64,000 bases of DNA, taken from positions 2,294,001-2,358,000 of the forward strand of contig NZ_MOAL01000004.1 of assembly GCF_003731765.1 (NCBI RefSeq), given 5' to 3'. The notes beneath the pieces were generated by a model that saw nothing but the letters and a program-made list of their open reading frames with translations, was not told the DNA's origin and searched no databases. A program made the translations under genes and the position numbers. This DNA comes from Pseudomonas chlororaphis (GTDB lineage: Bacteria; Pseudomonadota; Gammaproteobacteria; Pseudomonadales; Pseudomonadaceae). Each line of letters begins with the position of its first letter. Position 1 is the stretch's first letter. Positions 43,385 to 51,974 of this stretch are shown here, piece by piece.

Positions 43385-44422
43385 ATGTCGAAAACACTGA
43401 AGTTTGTGCTGCTCAGCGGTTGCCTGAGCCTGGCTGTGGGCCAGGCCATGGCCAAGGATCTGACCGTGATTTCCTACGGCGGCGCGAGCAAGGACGCCCA
43501 AGTGGCGGGCTTCTACAAACCCTACGAAAAAGCCACTGGGACCAAGATCATCGCCGGCGAATGGAACGGCGAGATGGCCAAGGTCAAGGCCATGGTCGAC
43601 ACCAAGAGCGTCAACTGGGACGTGCTCGACATCGAAGACAACGACCTCAGCCGTGGTTGCGACGATGGCCTGTTCGAGAAAATCGACATGAGCCGCATCG
43701 GGCCGGTGGAAGACTTTATCGACGGCACCGTGCAGACCTGCGGCGTGGGGATTTTCGTCTGGTCCAACGTACTGGCCTACAACACCGAGAAGCTCAAGAC
43801 CGCGCCCCAGGGCTGGAAAGATTTCTGGGACGTGAAGAAATTCCCCGGCAAGCGCAGCCTGCGCAAATCCGCCCGCGGCGCCCTGGAATTCGCCCTGATG
43901 GCCGACGGCGTGGCGCCCAAGGACGTGTACAAGGAACTGTCCACCGACGCCGGCGTGAGCCGCGCCTTCGCCAAGCTCGACGAACTCAAGCCCTACATTC
44001 AGTGGTGGGAAGCCGGCGCCCAGCCGCCGCAGTACCTGATTTCCGGCGACGTGGTCATGAGCTCGGCCTACAACGGCCGGATCTATGCCGCCAAGCAATC
44101 CGGCGCACCGCTGAAAATCGTCTGGGACGGCAACCTCTACCAGTTCGATGAGTGGGCCATTCCCAAGGGCACGCCGAACCTGGACGAGGCCTACAAGTTC
44201 ATCAAGTTCGCCATGCAGCCGGCGCAGCAGAAAATCTACACCGAGCACATGGCGTACGGCCCTTCGAACAAAGGCACCATCAGCCTGCTGAGCCCGGAAC
44301 TGGCCGCCGACCTGCCGACGGCGCCGCAGAACATGCAGAACGCCCTGCAGATGGACGTGGACTTCTGGACCGAGCATGGCGAAAGCCTGGAACAGCGCTT
44401 TATTGCCTGGTCGAGCAAATAA
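43385..44422 (+). CDS. Periplasmic binding protein, PotD-like, third copy
   Basis: 345-residue solute-binding protein with a signal peptide (MSKTLKFVLLSGCLSLAVGQAMA) and mature start KDLTVISYGGASKDAQ. It belongs to the same PotD-like superfamily as the two others in this window but to a clearly different branch (WDVLDIEDNDLSRGCDDGL, YIQWWEAGAQPPQYLISGDVVMSSAYNGR). GGGAG precedes the ATG; the long upstream extension is rejected because the signal peptide starts here. No permease is adjacent. A hairpin without U tract follows. Confidence 0.87.
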   Translation: MSKTLKFVLLSGCLSLAVGQAMAKDLTVISYGGASKDAQVAGFYKPYEKATGTKIIAGEWNGEMAKVKAMVDTKSVNWDVLDIEDNDLSRGCDDGLFEKIDMSRIGPVEDFIDGTVQTCGVGIFVWSNVLAYNTEKLKTAPQGWKDFWDVKKFPGKRSLRKSARGALEFALMADGVAPKDVYKELSTDAGVSRAFAKLDELKPYIQWWEAGAQPPQYLISGDVVMSSAYNGRIYAAKQSGAPLKIVWDGNLYQFDEWAIPKGTPNLDEAYKFIKFAMQPAQQKIYTEHMAYGPSNKGTISLLSPELAADLPTAPQNMQNALQMDVDFWTEHGESLEQRFIAWSSK

Positions 44423-44441
44423 CCCCCGACGCCTGACAACC

Positions 44442-44466
44442 GGCCAGGGCGACTATTGCCCTGGCC
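44442..44466 (+). terminator. Hairpin after third binding-protein gene
   Basis: GGCCAGGGC and GCCCTGGCC pair perfectly over 9 bp with a 7-base loop, 20 bases after the stop. No T run follows. Confidence 0.45.
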
Positions 44467-44603
44467 CGTCGGCAACGCCCCTCTCCACCGATTGCTGCGC
44501 CGCAACCGCCCTCCTTCCCCGCCCAGGCAGCCCCTGCCCCGCCACACCCGCCGCCGCTTGTGCGCCACAGAGAATCCTTGCGCAGGGACTTCGCCCTACA
44601 CTA

Positions 44604-44627
44604 GCATTGGGAATACTTCTCAATTGC
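44604..44627. promoter_or_regulatory. Candidate Fur box before sigma factor gene
   Basis: Imperfect inverted repeat with halves GCATTGGGAA and TTCTCAATTGC around a 2-3 base centre, resembling the Pseudomonas Fur site with GAGAAT/ATTCTC cores. It lies 16-39 bases upstream of the sigma factor ATG, as in other iron-starvation sigma genes. Confidence 0.6.
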
Positions 44628-44642
44628 AAACTCCGACCTGCC

Positions 44643-45158
44643 ATGAGCGATAGCCCCGCCGCGATCCACGCCCAGCACCTGCGTACCGTCGAAGCCCTGT
44701 ACAGCGGCCACCATGGCTGGCTCTACGCGCGCCTGCGGAAAAAGCTCGGCAACGCCCTGGACGCCGCAGACCTGGCCCATGACACCTTCACCCGGATCCT
44801 CGCCTCCGGGGTCGCGGTGATCGACGAACCCCGGGCCTACCTGAGCTGCGTGGCCAAGGGCATCCTGGTCAACTGGTATCAGCGCCAGGCTCTGGAGCGC
44901 GCCTACCTGCAAGCCCTGGCGCAGATGCCGGAAGCCGAGGCGCCCTCGCCCCAGGCGCGCTACCTGATCCTGGAAACCCTGCACGAAATCGACGCCATGC
45001 TCGACACCTTGCCGGCCCCGGTGAAACGCACCTTCCTGCTGTCGCAGATCGCCGGCCTCAAGTACGCCGAAATCGCCGAGCAACTGGGGGTCTCGCTGAT
45101 CACCGTCAAGCGCTACATGAAGCAGGCCTTTATCCAGTGCCTGGCGTTGGTGCACTAA
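44643..45158 (+). CDS. ECF sigma factor, FecI-like
   Basis: 171-residue extracytoplasmic-function sigma factor: region 2 about 20-85 (LYARLRKKLGNALDAADLAHDTFTRIL) and region 4 about 108-165 (YAEIAEQLGVSLITVKRYMKQAF). Followed with no spacer by a FecR gene and then an STN-bearing receptor, the classical iron-starvation signalling trio. Expected to be held inactive until the receptor-anti-sigma pair signals a ferric siderophore, then to transcribe the receptor gene. The Fur box upstream supports iron repression. Confidence 0.92.
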   Translation: MSDSPAAIHAQHLRTVEALYSGHHGWLYARLRKKLGNALDAADLAHDTFTRILASGVAVIDEPRAYLSCVAKGILVNWYQRQALERAYLQALAQMPEAEAPSPQARYLILETLHEIDAMLDTLPAPVKRTFLLSQIAGLKYAEIAEQLGVSLITVKRYMKQAFIQCLALVH

Positions 45159-46124
45159 GTGCCCGCCCAGCCGACTGTGCCGCTGGCCGAGCAAGCCCTG
45201 GACGAAGCCGCCGACTGGTTGCTGCGCTTCAGCGAAGGCGATGTCAGCGCCGACGAGCATGAGCAATGGCAGCACTGGCGAGGCAGCAGCCCGGAACGCC
45301 AACAGGCCTGGGAGCGGGCGCAGGTGCTGCTGGGCAAACTCGGCGGCCTGCCCCCGGCCCTGGCCATGTCGGCCCTGGATCGCCCGGCCAACCCGGGCCG
45401 ACGCGCCGCCGTGGCCAAGCTGGCGGCATTGCTGGCCCTGCTGCCCGGCAGCTTCGGCGCCTGGAAGCTCCTGGAAACCCAGCAATGGACCGCCGACTTC
45501 CGCTCGGCCGTGGGCGAACGCCGGGAGCTGCAGTTGGCGGACGGTTCGCAGATCACCTTGAACACCGACTCGGCGATCGACGTGCGCTTCGACAGCCAGC
45601 AACGCCGGGTGCACCTGCGCCAGGGCGAGATCCTGGTACAGACCGCCCGCGACCCTGGCGACCGGCCGTTCCTGGTGACCACCGAGGCCGGCTGGATGCA
45701 GGCCCTGGGCACCCGTTTCACCGTGCGCGAGCAGGCCGGCAGCACCCGCCTGGTGGTGCTCGAAGGCGCGGTGCGGGTGCAACTGGCCGAGGCCGGCGGT
45801 GCCCAGCAGGTGATCAACGCCGGCCAGCGCACCACCTTCAGCGCCAGCCAGCTGGCCCCGCCGGAAACCGCCAACCCCGCTGCCAGTGCCTGGACCCAGG
45901 GCATGCTGTTGGCCGACAACCTGCGCCTGGCGGACTTCCTCGTGGAACTGGCGCGCTACCGCAAGGGCTTCGTGCGCTGCGACCCGGCCATCGCCGACCT
46001 GCGCATTTCCGGTGCCTTCCCCATCAGCGACAGCCAGCGCACCCTGGACATGCTGCAGCAGACCTATCCGTTGGTTATCCGTCAGCATTGGCAGGGTTAC
46101 TGGGTGATGCTTTCCGCCGCCTGA
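45159..46124 (+). CDS. FecR-type anti-sigma/sigma regulator
   Basis: 321 residues. It starts with GTG directly after the TAA of the sigma gene, so translation is coupled. An N-terminal cytoplasmic anti-sigma region (DEAADWLLRFSEGDVSADEHEQWQHW, about 12-40), a single membrane helix (about 88-106), then the periplasmic FecR domain (LQLADGSQITLNTDSAIDVRF and LRQGEILVQTARDPGDRPFLVTTEAG) and a DUF4974-like C-terminal part. It relays the receptor signal to the FecI-like sigma factor. Confidence 0.92.
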   Translation: MPAQPTVPLAEQALDEAADWLLRFSEGDVSADEHEQWQHWRGSSPERQQAWERAQVLLGKLGGLPPALAMSALDRPANPGRRAAVAKLAALLALLPGSFGAWKLLETQQWTADFRSAVGERRELQLADGSQITLNTDSAIDVRFDSQQRRVHLRQGEILVQTARDPGDRPFLVTTEAGWMQALGTRFTVREQAGSTRLVVLEGAVRVQLAEAGGAQQVINAGQRTTFSASQLAPPETANPAASAWTQGMLLADNLRLADFLVELARYRKGFVRCDPAIADLRISGAFPISDSQRTLDMLQQTYPLVIRQHWQGYWVMLSAA

Positions 46125-46214
46125 AAAAAAACAGCCTGGGGGGTGATACTTTTTCCGCGCTCGGCTGGCTAGGGAAGGAAGCACTTCTCAACCTTGTCGA
46201 ATAGGTCCTCCCCC

Positions 46215-48659
46215 ATGTTCGTTAACCGCCCTCCGCGTCCGGCCCGCCCCCTCCGCCCCGCCCTGCGCAATGCCCTGCTGTGCCTGAGCCTGGGCACCGC
46301 TTGCAGCACAGCGGCCTGGGCCGCCGCCACACCGGCCCTGGACAGCACACCGCGCAGCTACGAGATCCCGGCCGGCCCCCTGGGCCCGACCCTGTCTGGC
46401 TTTGCCCTGGCCACCGGCCTTCCCCTGTCGTTCCAGCCCAACCTCACCGACGGCCTGGAAAGCCCCGGGCTGTCAGGCCGCTACAGCCCCCGGGAAGCCC
46501 TGGAACAATTGCTCGCCGACAGCGGCCTGGAACTGGTGGCGCGCACCGACGGCACCTACACCCTGGCCCGGCGCCCAGCCGCCGCAGACACCGGGCTGAC
46601 CCTCGACGCCACCACCATCAGCGCCAACACCCCGTCCCAGGACAGCCTGCCGCCGGTGTATGCCGGCGGCCAGGTGGCCCGTGGTGGCCGCCTCGGCCTG
46701 ATGGGCAACAAAGACCTGATGGACGTGCCCTTCAGCGTCAGCAACTACACCTCCACCCTGATCAAGGACCAGCAGGCGATCACCGTCGCCGACGTGCTGG
46801 AGCGTGACTCCTCGGTGCGTTCCACCGGGCAGACCGGCGGCGTGGTGGACTCGTTCTTTATCCGCGGTTTTCCCATAGGCGAAGGCAACCTCGGGGAACT
46901 GGCTTTCGACGGCGTCTACGGCGTGGCCCCCAACTACCGAGTGTTCACCGAGTACGCCGAGCGCGTGGAGGTGATCAAGGGGCCCGGCGCGCTGCTGTAC
47001 GGCATGTCGCCCAACAGCGGGGTCGGTGGGGTGATCAATATTGTGCCCAAGCGCTCCCTGGACGAAGACCTGACCCGCTTCACCGCCAGCTACGCCAGCG
47101 ACAGCCAGGTCGGCGGCCATCTGGACCTGAGCCGGCGCTTCGGTGACCAGCGCCAGTTTGGTGTGCGCATCAACGGCAGCGTGCAGCAAGGCGACACCGC
47201 TATCGACAAACAATCGCGGGAGATCAACCTCGGCGCCGTGGCCTTCGATTACCAGGGCGAGCGCCTGCGTGCCAGCCTCGACATGATCAGCCAGGAAGAA
47301 CAGTTCGACGCTCCATCCCGGCCCTTCCTGATCAGCCGTGGCCTGGACATTCCCTCGGCCGCCAACGGCCGGCGCAACGTCACCCAGGAATGGTCCTGGG
47401 CCAAGACCCGCGACCGCGCCACCCTGCTGAGCGGTGAATACGAGGTGAACGACGCACTGACCCTGTTCGCCCACGCCGGCGGTGGGCGCTCGCAAGTGTC
47501 GCGGCTTTCCGACCAGACCCCGACCCTGCTCAACAGCGCCGGCGACACCTCGTCGATTCCCGGCTATTACAAGTTCGAGGTCGAGCGCTACACCGTCGAT
47601 GCCGGTGCCCGGGTGCGCTTCGACACCGGCCCGGTGAGCCATAACACCAGCCTGCAAGTCACCCGCTATCGCGATGAGTTGTCCCGGGCGATCATTTCCG
47701 GGCCGGCGATCCTGTCCAACATTTACCACCCGGTGCAGCGCCCGGAGCCCGAGATCGCCACCCCTGACCCGCTCAAGGTCTCGGCCAGCGAACTGTCCGG
47801 CGTGGCCCTGGCCGACACCTTGTCGGTGCTCGATGAACGCTTGCAGCTGACCCTCGGCCTGCGCCAGCAAAGCATCGAGTCGCACAACTACAACACTGCA
47901 GGCGCAGTCACCACCACCTACGACAAAACCGCCACCACACCACTGTTCGGCCTGGTGATCAAACCCTGGGAGCACGTGTCGCTCTACTACAACTACATCG
48001 AAGGCTTGAGCAAGGGCGACTCCGCACCGGCCACCGCCGACAACTCCGGCGAGGTGTTCGCGCCCTACATCTCCCGCCAGCAGGAAGTCGGGGTCAAGGT
48101 CGACTACGGGACCTTCACCTCAACCCTGAGCCTGTTTCAGATCAAGAAGCCAGCGGGCGAACTGGTGGCCCAGAGCAATAACCGACAGATTTTTTCGGTG
48201 CAGGGCGAGCAACGTAACCGCGGCCTGGAACTCAACCTGTTCGGCGAACTCAGCGAAGGCACCCGCCTGCTCGGCGGCGTGACCCTGCTCGACGCCGAAT
48301 TGACCCAGAGCGGCACCCCGGCCTACCGCGGCAACAAACCGGTGGGCGTGCCCGAGGTCCAGGCCAACCTCTGGGCGGAATGGGACACGCCGTGGATCGA
48401 GGGCCTGACCCTGACCAGCGGCGCCATCTACACCGGCAGCCAGTACATCAATCAGGCCAACACCCAGGAACTCGACCCCTGGACCCGGATCGACGCCGGC
48501 GCCCGCTTCAGCACCCACATCGACGGCCGCCCCACCACCCTGCGGGCCACGGTACAAAACCTTTTCGACCGCAGCTACTGGTCGGGGGTGGCGTCCTATG
48601 GCGCCTTCTCCCAGGCCTCGCCACGCACCTTGCAACTGTCGGCCACGGTGGATTTCTAG
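46215..48659 (+). CDS. TonB-dependent siderophore receptor with STN domain
   Basis: 814-residue transducer: signal peptide, then the STN signalling domain (about 50-115: RSYEIPAGPLGPTLSGFALATGL...EQLLADSGLELV), plug domain (about 165-280, with VEVIKGPGALLYGMSPNSGVGG) and 22-strand barrel ending LQLSATVDF with C-terminal Phe. I use the ATG at 46215; a TTG 21 bases upstream (46194) is the alternative. The STN domain and neighbouring FecIR genes mean it both imports a ferric siderophore and signals its own expression. The siderophore is unknown. Confidence 0.9.
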   Translation: MFVNRPPRPARPLRPALRNALLCLSLGTACSTAAWAAATPALDSTPRSYEIPAGPLGPTLSGFALATGLPLSFQPNLTDGLESPGLSGRYSPREALEQLLADSGLELVARTDGTYTLARRPAAADTGLTLDATTISANTPSQDSLPPVYAGGQVARGGRLGLMGNKDLMDVPFSVSNYTSTLIKDQQAITVADVLERDSSVRSTGQTGGVVDSFFIRGFPIGEGNLGELAFDGVYGVAPNYRVFTEYAERVEVIKGPGALLYGMSPNSGVGGVINIVPKRSLDEDLTRFTASYASDSQVGGHLDLSRRFGDQRQFGVRINGSVQQGDTAIDKQSREINLGAVAFDYQGERLRASLDMISQEEQFDAPSRPFLISRGLDIPSAANGRRNVTQEWSWAKTRDRATLLSGEYEVNDALTLFAHAGGGRSQVSRLSDQTPTLLNSAGDTSSIPGYYKFEVERYTVDAGARVRFDTGPVSHNTSLQVTRYRDELSRAIISGPAILSNIYHPVQRPEPEIATPDPLKVSASELSGVALADTLSVLDERLQLTLGLRQQSIESHNYNTAGAVTTTYDKTATTPLFGLVIKPWEHVSLYYNYIEGLSKGDSAPATADNSGEVFAPYISRQQEVGVKVDYGTFTSTLSLFQIKKPAGELVAQSNNRQIFSVQGEQRNRGLELNLFGELSEGTRLLGGVTLLDAELTQSGTPAYRGNKPVGVPEVQANLWAEWDTPWIEGLTLTSGAIYTGSQYINQANTQELDPWTRIDAGARFSTHIDGRPTTLRATVQNLFDRSYWSGVASYGAFSQASPRTLQLSATVDF

Positions 48660-48712
48660 GCCCACGCGAGGAGCAAGGCAAGCCAGGCACCAGCACCCTG
48701 GTGCTGGACACC

Positions 48713-48799
48713 ATGATCAAGGTGCAGTCCCTGGCCTACCCAGTCTTCAACTTGCCCAAGCAGCTACTGGAGTTCATGACCGAAAAGGTGGCGCACTAG
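48713..48799 (+). CDS. Possible 28-residue ORF or gene remnant
   Basis: Short frame from ATG 48713 to TAG 48799 (MIKVQSLAYPVFNLPKQLLE...), 53 bases after the receptor stop. There is no clear ribosome-binding site close to the ATG, and a palindrome CCAGCACC-CT-GGTGCTGG precedes it (48690-48707). It might be the tail of a decayed gene. Weakly supported. Confidence 0.2.
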   Translation: MIKVQSLAYPVFNLPKQLLEFMTEKVAH

Positions 48800-49055
48800 A
48801 GGGCCTCACGAGCCAGGCAAGCGGGGTTTTGTCTATTTATTGACCGTGCCCCGTATCACCTGTGCTGTCGGCCTCCTGCGCAGTTATCCACAGAGATACC
48901 CACGGTTTTAGTGAATAACTTCAGGCGTTTGCGCGCGCGGTGCAGGCCCCAGGCCCGGGGCTCGGCCTGCGCCGCCCCATAGCAAAATCCCCCAGGCCCC
49001 AGGCGCTTTACGCACCGGGAACTGGGGGATTGCAGACGCTTGGCGGCTGTCGGGT
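48800..49055. other. Gene-free stretch between convergent receptor genes
   Basis: No credible gene. It contains a perfect DnaA-box nonamer TTATCCACA (48884-48892) without companions and the terminator of the minus-strand receptor gene at 48984-49031. Confidence 0.5.
48984..49031 (-). terminator. Intrinsic terminator of minus-strand receptor gene
   Basis: On the minus strand AATCCCCCAG and CTGGGGGATT form a 10-bp stem enclosing further G+C-rich pairing, followed by TTT. It lies 25 bases after the receptor stop. Confidence 0.7.
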
Positions 49056-51179
49056 TTACAGGGTGTAGGCGATGCCCAGTTGCACGGTGCGCGGTGCGCC
49101 CGGGTAGGCATAGACGTTGCCGAAAGCGCCTTCCTCGTAGTCTTCGTTGAACAAGTTTTTCACGTCCAGGTTCAGACGCACGTGCTCGTTGAGCTTGTAG
49201 TAGCTCAACAGATCAAAGACCTGGTAGCTGCTCATGTCGAAGGCGGTGCTGGAGGTTTGCCCGGCGCGGTTGTCTACGTACTTGGCACCCAACCCCAGGC
49301 CCAGTCCCTTGAGGCCGCCGTCCTGGAACTCGTAGACGTTCAACAGGCTGAAGCTGTTGCGCGGAATGTTCATCAGGCGCGTGCCGGTCGGGATCGCCGT
49401 GTCCTTGGTGACCTCGGCGTCCACATAGGCGTAGCCGCCGATCATCCGCCACTCGGGGGTGAGGTTGCCGGCCACGTTGATGTCCAGGCCACGGCTGCGC
49501 ACTTCACCGGCGGCCACTTTGAGCACACCGCTCGGGTCCGTCGGATCGTTGGTCAGCACGTTCTGCTTGTCGATCTGGTAGATCGCCGCGTCCACGCTCA
49601 ACTGGCGCTCCAGGGCTTCCCACTTCACCCCCACCTCATAGGACTTGCCTTCTTCCGGCTTGAAGCCATTGCCCGTGCGGTCGGCACCCGAGTTGGGCTT
49701 GAACGAGCGCGCCGCGTCGGCATACAGCGCCACAGTCGGCGTCAGGTTGTAGACCAGGCCAGCCCGCGGGGTGACGGCGTTGTCGCTCTTCTCCCAGGAG
49801 GTGTTGTTGAGGTAGTTGTCGTACTGGTGCTCGAAGCGCTCCAGGCGCGCACCCAACAGAACCTTGAGGTCGTCGGTCAGGCTGACCTGATCCTGGACAA
49901 AGGCCGCGTAGGTCTTGAGGTTTTCCTTGTCATCGGTGGTGGTGCGGGTCAAGGCCGGACGTGGCTGGCCGTAGACCGGGTTGAAGATATCGATGGGGTA
50001 GTTGATGCCGGCCGCCGAGCGCTTGATGATCGACTGGTAGTCGTAGTCTTCGTACTCGACACCGGTGAGCAAGGTGTGCTCGAAACCGCCGGTGGAAAAG
50101 TGCCCGGTGAGGTTCAACTGGTAGTCGCGATCACGCCATTCCAGTTTGCGGTAGTTGAAGTTGCGCCCCAGGGTGCGACCGTCGGGCGCAATGCCGTTGG
50201 CCTCGATGCCATTGCCGGCCAGGGTGCCATCGAGGATTTGCGCGCCGCCGCCCAGGGTCCAGTTGTCATTGAGGAAGTGCTCGAAACGCACCTGGCCCAT
50301 GTTGTTGTCGTTGTGCAGTTTGCCGACGTCCTTCTCGCCGAAGAAGGTGTCCCGCGAGGCCACGCCACGCTGTGTCGGGTAGCGGGTCAGGCCACGATCC
50401 AAAGGCGCGTTGTTGCGCATGAAGTCGCCTTCGAAGGTGATTTTGGTGCGGTCGTTGACCTGCCAGCTGAGCACCGGGGTCACGCCGTAGCGTTCGGTTT
50501 CCACGTGGTCGCGGAAGGTGTCGCCGCCCTCGCCGATTACGTTCAGGCGATAGGCGAAGCGGCCGTCATCATCCAATGGGCCCGAGGTGTCCAGAGTGCC
50601 GCGACGCATGCCCTGGTCGCTGATCTGGCTGCCCAGGGTGGTGCGGCTTTCGGCCAGGGGCTGCTTGGACACCACGTTGAAGGTGCCGCCCGGGTCGCCA
50701 CGGCCGTAGAGCATGGTGGCCGGGCCGCGCAGCACTTCCAGGCGCTCGATGGTGTTGGCATCGGGCATGTTCGGGTAGCCGCGGTTGATGGGGAAACCGT
50801 TGCGGTAGAACTCGCCGGTGGTGAAGCCGCGCACGGTGAAGGTGGTCAGCCCCTGGCCACCAAAGTTGTTGGCTCGGCCCACGCCGCCAGCGTAGTCGAG
50901 GGCGTCTTGCAAACGGGTCGCGCTGAGGTCTTCCACGGCGTCGCGGGTGACCACGCTGATGGACTGCGGGGTTTCATGAATCGAGGTGTCGGTGCGCGTG
51001 GCGCTGGCGGAACGGGTGGCACGATAACCCTGTACCGGCCCCTGGGCCTGTTCTTCGGCGGTGCCGTTGATGTCGATGGCTTGCAGCTCGATCGAGGCCG
51101 GGTCCACCGGTACCGATTCAGCCCAGGCAGTCTGGGAAATAGCTTGGATGACACACAGGGAAACAAGAGTTCGACGCAT
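49056..51179 (-). CDS. TonB-dependent siderophore receptor
   Basis: 707-residue outer-membrane receptor without an STN domain. Signal peptide MRRTLVSLCVIQAISQTAWA, plug domain (about 60-170, DTSIHETPQSISVVTRDAVEDL and LEVLRGPATMLYGRGDPGG) and barrel ending VQLGIAYTL. It resembles FhuA/FoxA-type hydroxamate or mixed siderophore receptors, but the ligand cannot be assigned. A candidate Fur box lies about 75 bases upstream. No permease or siderophore genes are adjacent. Confidence 0.9.
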   Translation of the reverse strand: MRRTLVSLCVIQAISQTAWAESVPVDPASIELQAIDINGTAEEQAQGPVQGYRATRSASATRTDTSIHETPQSISVVTRDAVEDLSATRLQDALDYAGGVGRANNFGGQGLTTFTVRGFTTGEFYRNGFPINRGYPNMPDANTIERLEVLRGPATMLYGRGDPGGTFNVVSKQPLAESRTTLGSQISDQGMRRGTLDTSGPLDDDGRFAYRLNVIGEGGDTFRDHVETERYGVTPVLSWQVNDRTKITFEGDFMRNNAPLDRGLTRYPTQRGVASRDTFFGEKDVGKLHNDNNMGQVRFEHFLNDNWTLGGGAQILDGTLAGNGIEANGIAPDGRTLGRNFNYRKLEWRDRDYQLNLTGHFSTGGFEHTLLTGVEYEDYDYQSIIKRSAAGINYPIDIFNPVYGQPRPALTRTTTDDKENLKTYAAFVQDQVSLTDDLKVLLGARLERFEHQYDNYLNNTSWEKSDNAVTPRAGLVYNLTPTVALYADAARSFKPNSGADRTGNGFKPEEGKSYEVGVKWEALERQLSVDAAIYQIDKQNVLTNDPTDPSGVLKVAAGEVRSRGLDINVAGNLTPEWRMIGGYAYVDAEVTKDTAIPTGTRLMNIPRNSFSLLNVYEFQDGGLKGLGLGLGAKYVDNRAGQTSSTAFDMSSYQVFDLLSYYKLNEHVRLNLDVKNLFNEDYEEGAFGNVYAYPGAPRTVQLGIAYTL

Positions 51180-51250
51180 CGACGTAACGGCCTTTTTGGA
51201 GAACCCCGGGCACTGCGGTAGCCCGGCAAGATTGTGCCGCGAATCATATA

Positions 51251-51271
51251 GATACAGATTCTCATTTGATA
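51251..51271. promoter_or_regulatory. Candidate Fur box before second receptor gene
   Basis: Minus-strand sequence TATCAAATGAGAATC-TG-TATC, with the GAGAAT core and flanking TATC repeats of a Fur site, 72-92 bases upstream of the receptor ATG. Confidence 0.6.
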
Positions 51272-51358
51272 GGCTTTCTCAGTCACGTGTAGCAAAAATA
51301 ATACAAAAGGGCCGCCTCCTTGCAGCCCATCGCCGACGCGGGTTTCGCGCCCTGCCCT

Positions 51359-51958
51359 TCAGTCCGGCGTCGGCAAGCCCGCGTCGATAATCCCCTGGGC
51401 AATCGCCTCCATGCTGATGCGCCGGGCCATGGCGTCTCGCTGGATGCGCCGGTGGGCTTCGCTTTCGGCAATCCGATAGCGGGCCATCAACAGGGCCTTG
51501 GCCATGGAGATTTTCGACACCGCCGGTTGCCGGGTCTGCAACTTGCGGATCTGCGCCAGCATGTCGATCCGCGCGCGCCAGGCGGCCCGGGCCATCAACA
51601 ACTGGGTCAGCAGGCCGAACGGTCGCAGGGGCCGTTCGATCACCGCCGCCGGTTGGGTTTCCAGCACCAGTTGCAGCATCGAGGGGTTTTCGTAGCCGAC
51701 CACGGCAATGATCGGCGGCGCCTGCTCGTCGAGGCTCTCCACCAATGCCTGGGTGTTGGCGCGCTGGTTGAGTTCGACCGCCAGCAGCACCGCGTCGAAC
51801 GCCGCCGGCAGGCAGGTGGGCACCGGCCAACACTGTTCGACGATGCAGCCGATGCGTTGCAACTGGCTCAGCACCACCCGGGCCTCGGCGTCCTCGGGGT
51901 GGATGACCAACACCCGCAGGCCCTTGAGCTCGCGCAGCAGCGAAGGTGCAGTGTTCAT
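51359..51958 (-). CDS. AmiR/NasR-type ANTAR antiterminator
   Basis: 199 residues. The N-terminal half is a receiver-like fold (LRVLVIHPEDAEARVVLSQL...DAVLLAVELNQ) in which no phospho-acceptor Asp is evident at the end of strand 3. It is followed by a coiled-coil linker and a C-terminal ANTAR RNA-binding domain (about 142-190: SKISMAKALLMARYRIAESEAHRRIQRDAMARRISMEAIAQGI). This is the layout of AmiR, which is held by AmiC and released by amides to prevent termination in the operon leader. Start at 51958, 17 bases after the AmiC-like stop. Last gene of the amide operon. Confidence 0.9.
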   Translation of the reverse strand: MNTAPSLLRELKGLRVLVIHPEDAEARVVLSQLQRIGCIVEQCWPVPTCLPAAFDAVLLAVELNQRANTQALVESLDEQAPPIIAVVGYENPSMLQLVLETQPAAVIERPLRPFGLLTQLLMARAAWRARIDMLAQIRKLQTRQPAVSKISMAKALLMARYRIAESEAHRRIQRDAMARRISMEAIAQGIIDAGLPTPD

Positions 51959-51974
51959 CTCGCCCTCCTCCGCC

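Noticed and set aside
46194..46214. TTG start giving a receptor 7 residues longer
   Set aside because: The ATG at 46215 gives a normal signal peptide; the TTG option is only slightly better placed relative to a GGAAGGA stretch. Kept as an alternative.
48884..48892. Perfect DnaA box TTATCCACA
   Set aside because: A single nonamer with no clustered boxes, no AT-rich unwinding region and no replication genes; not an origin.
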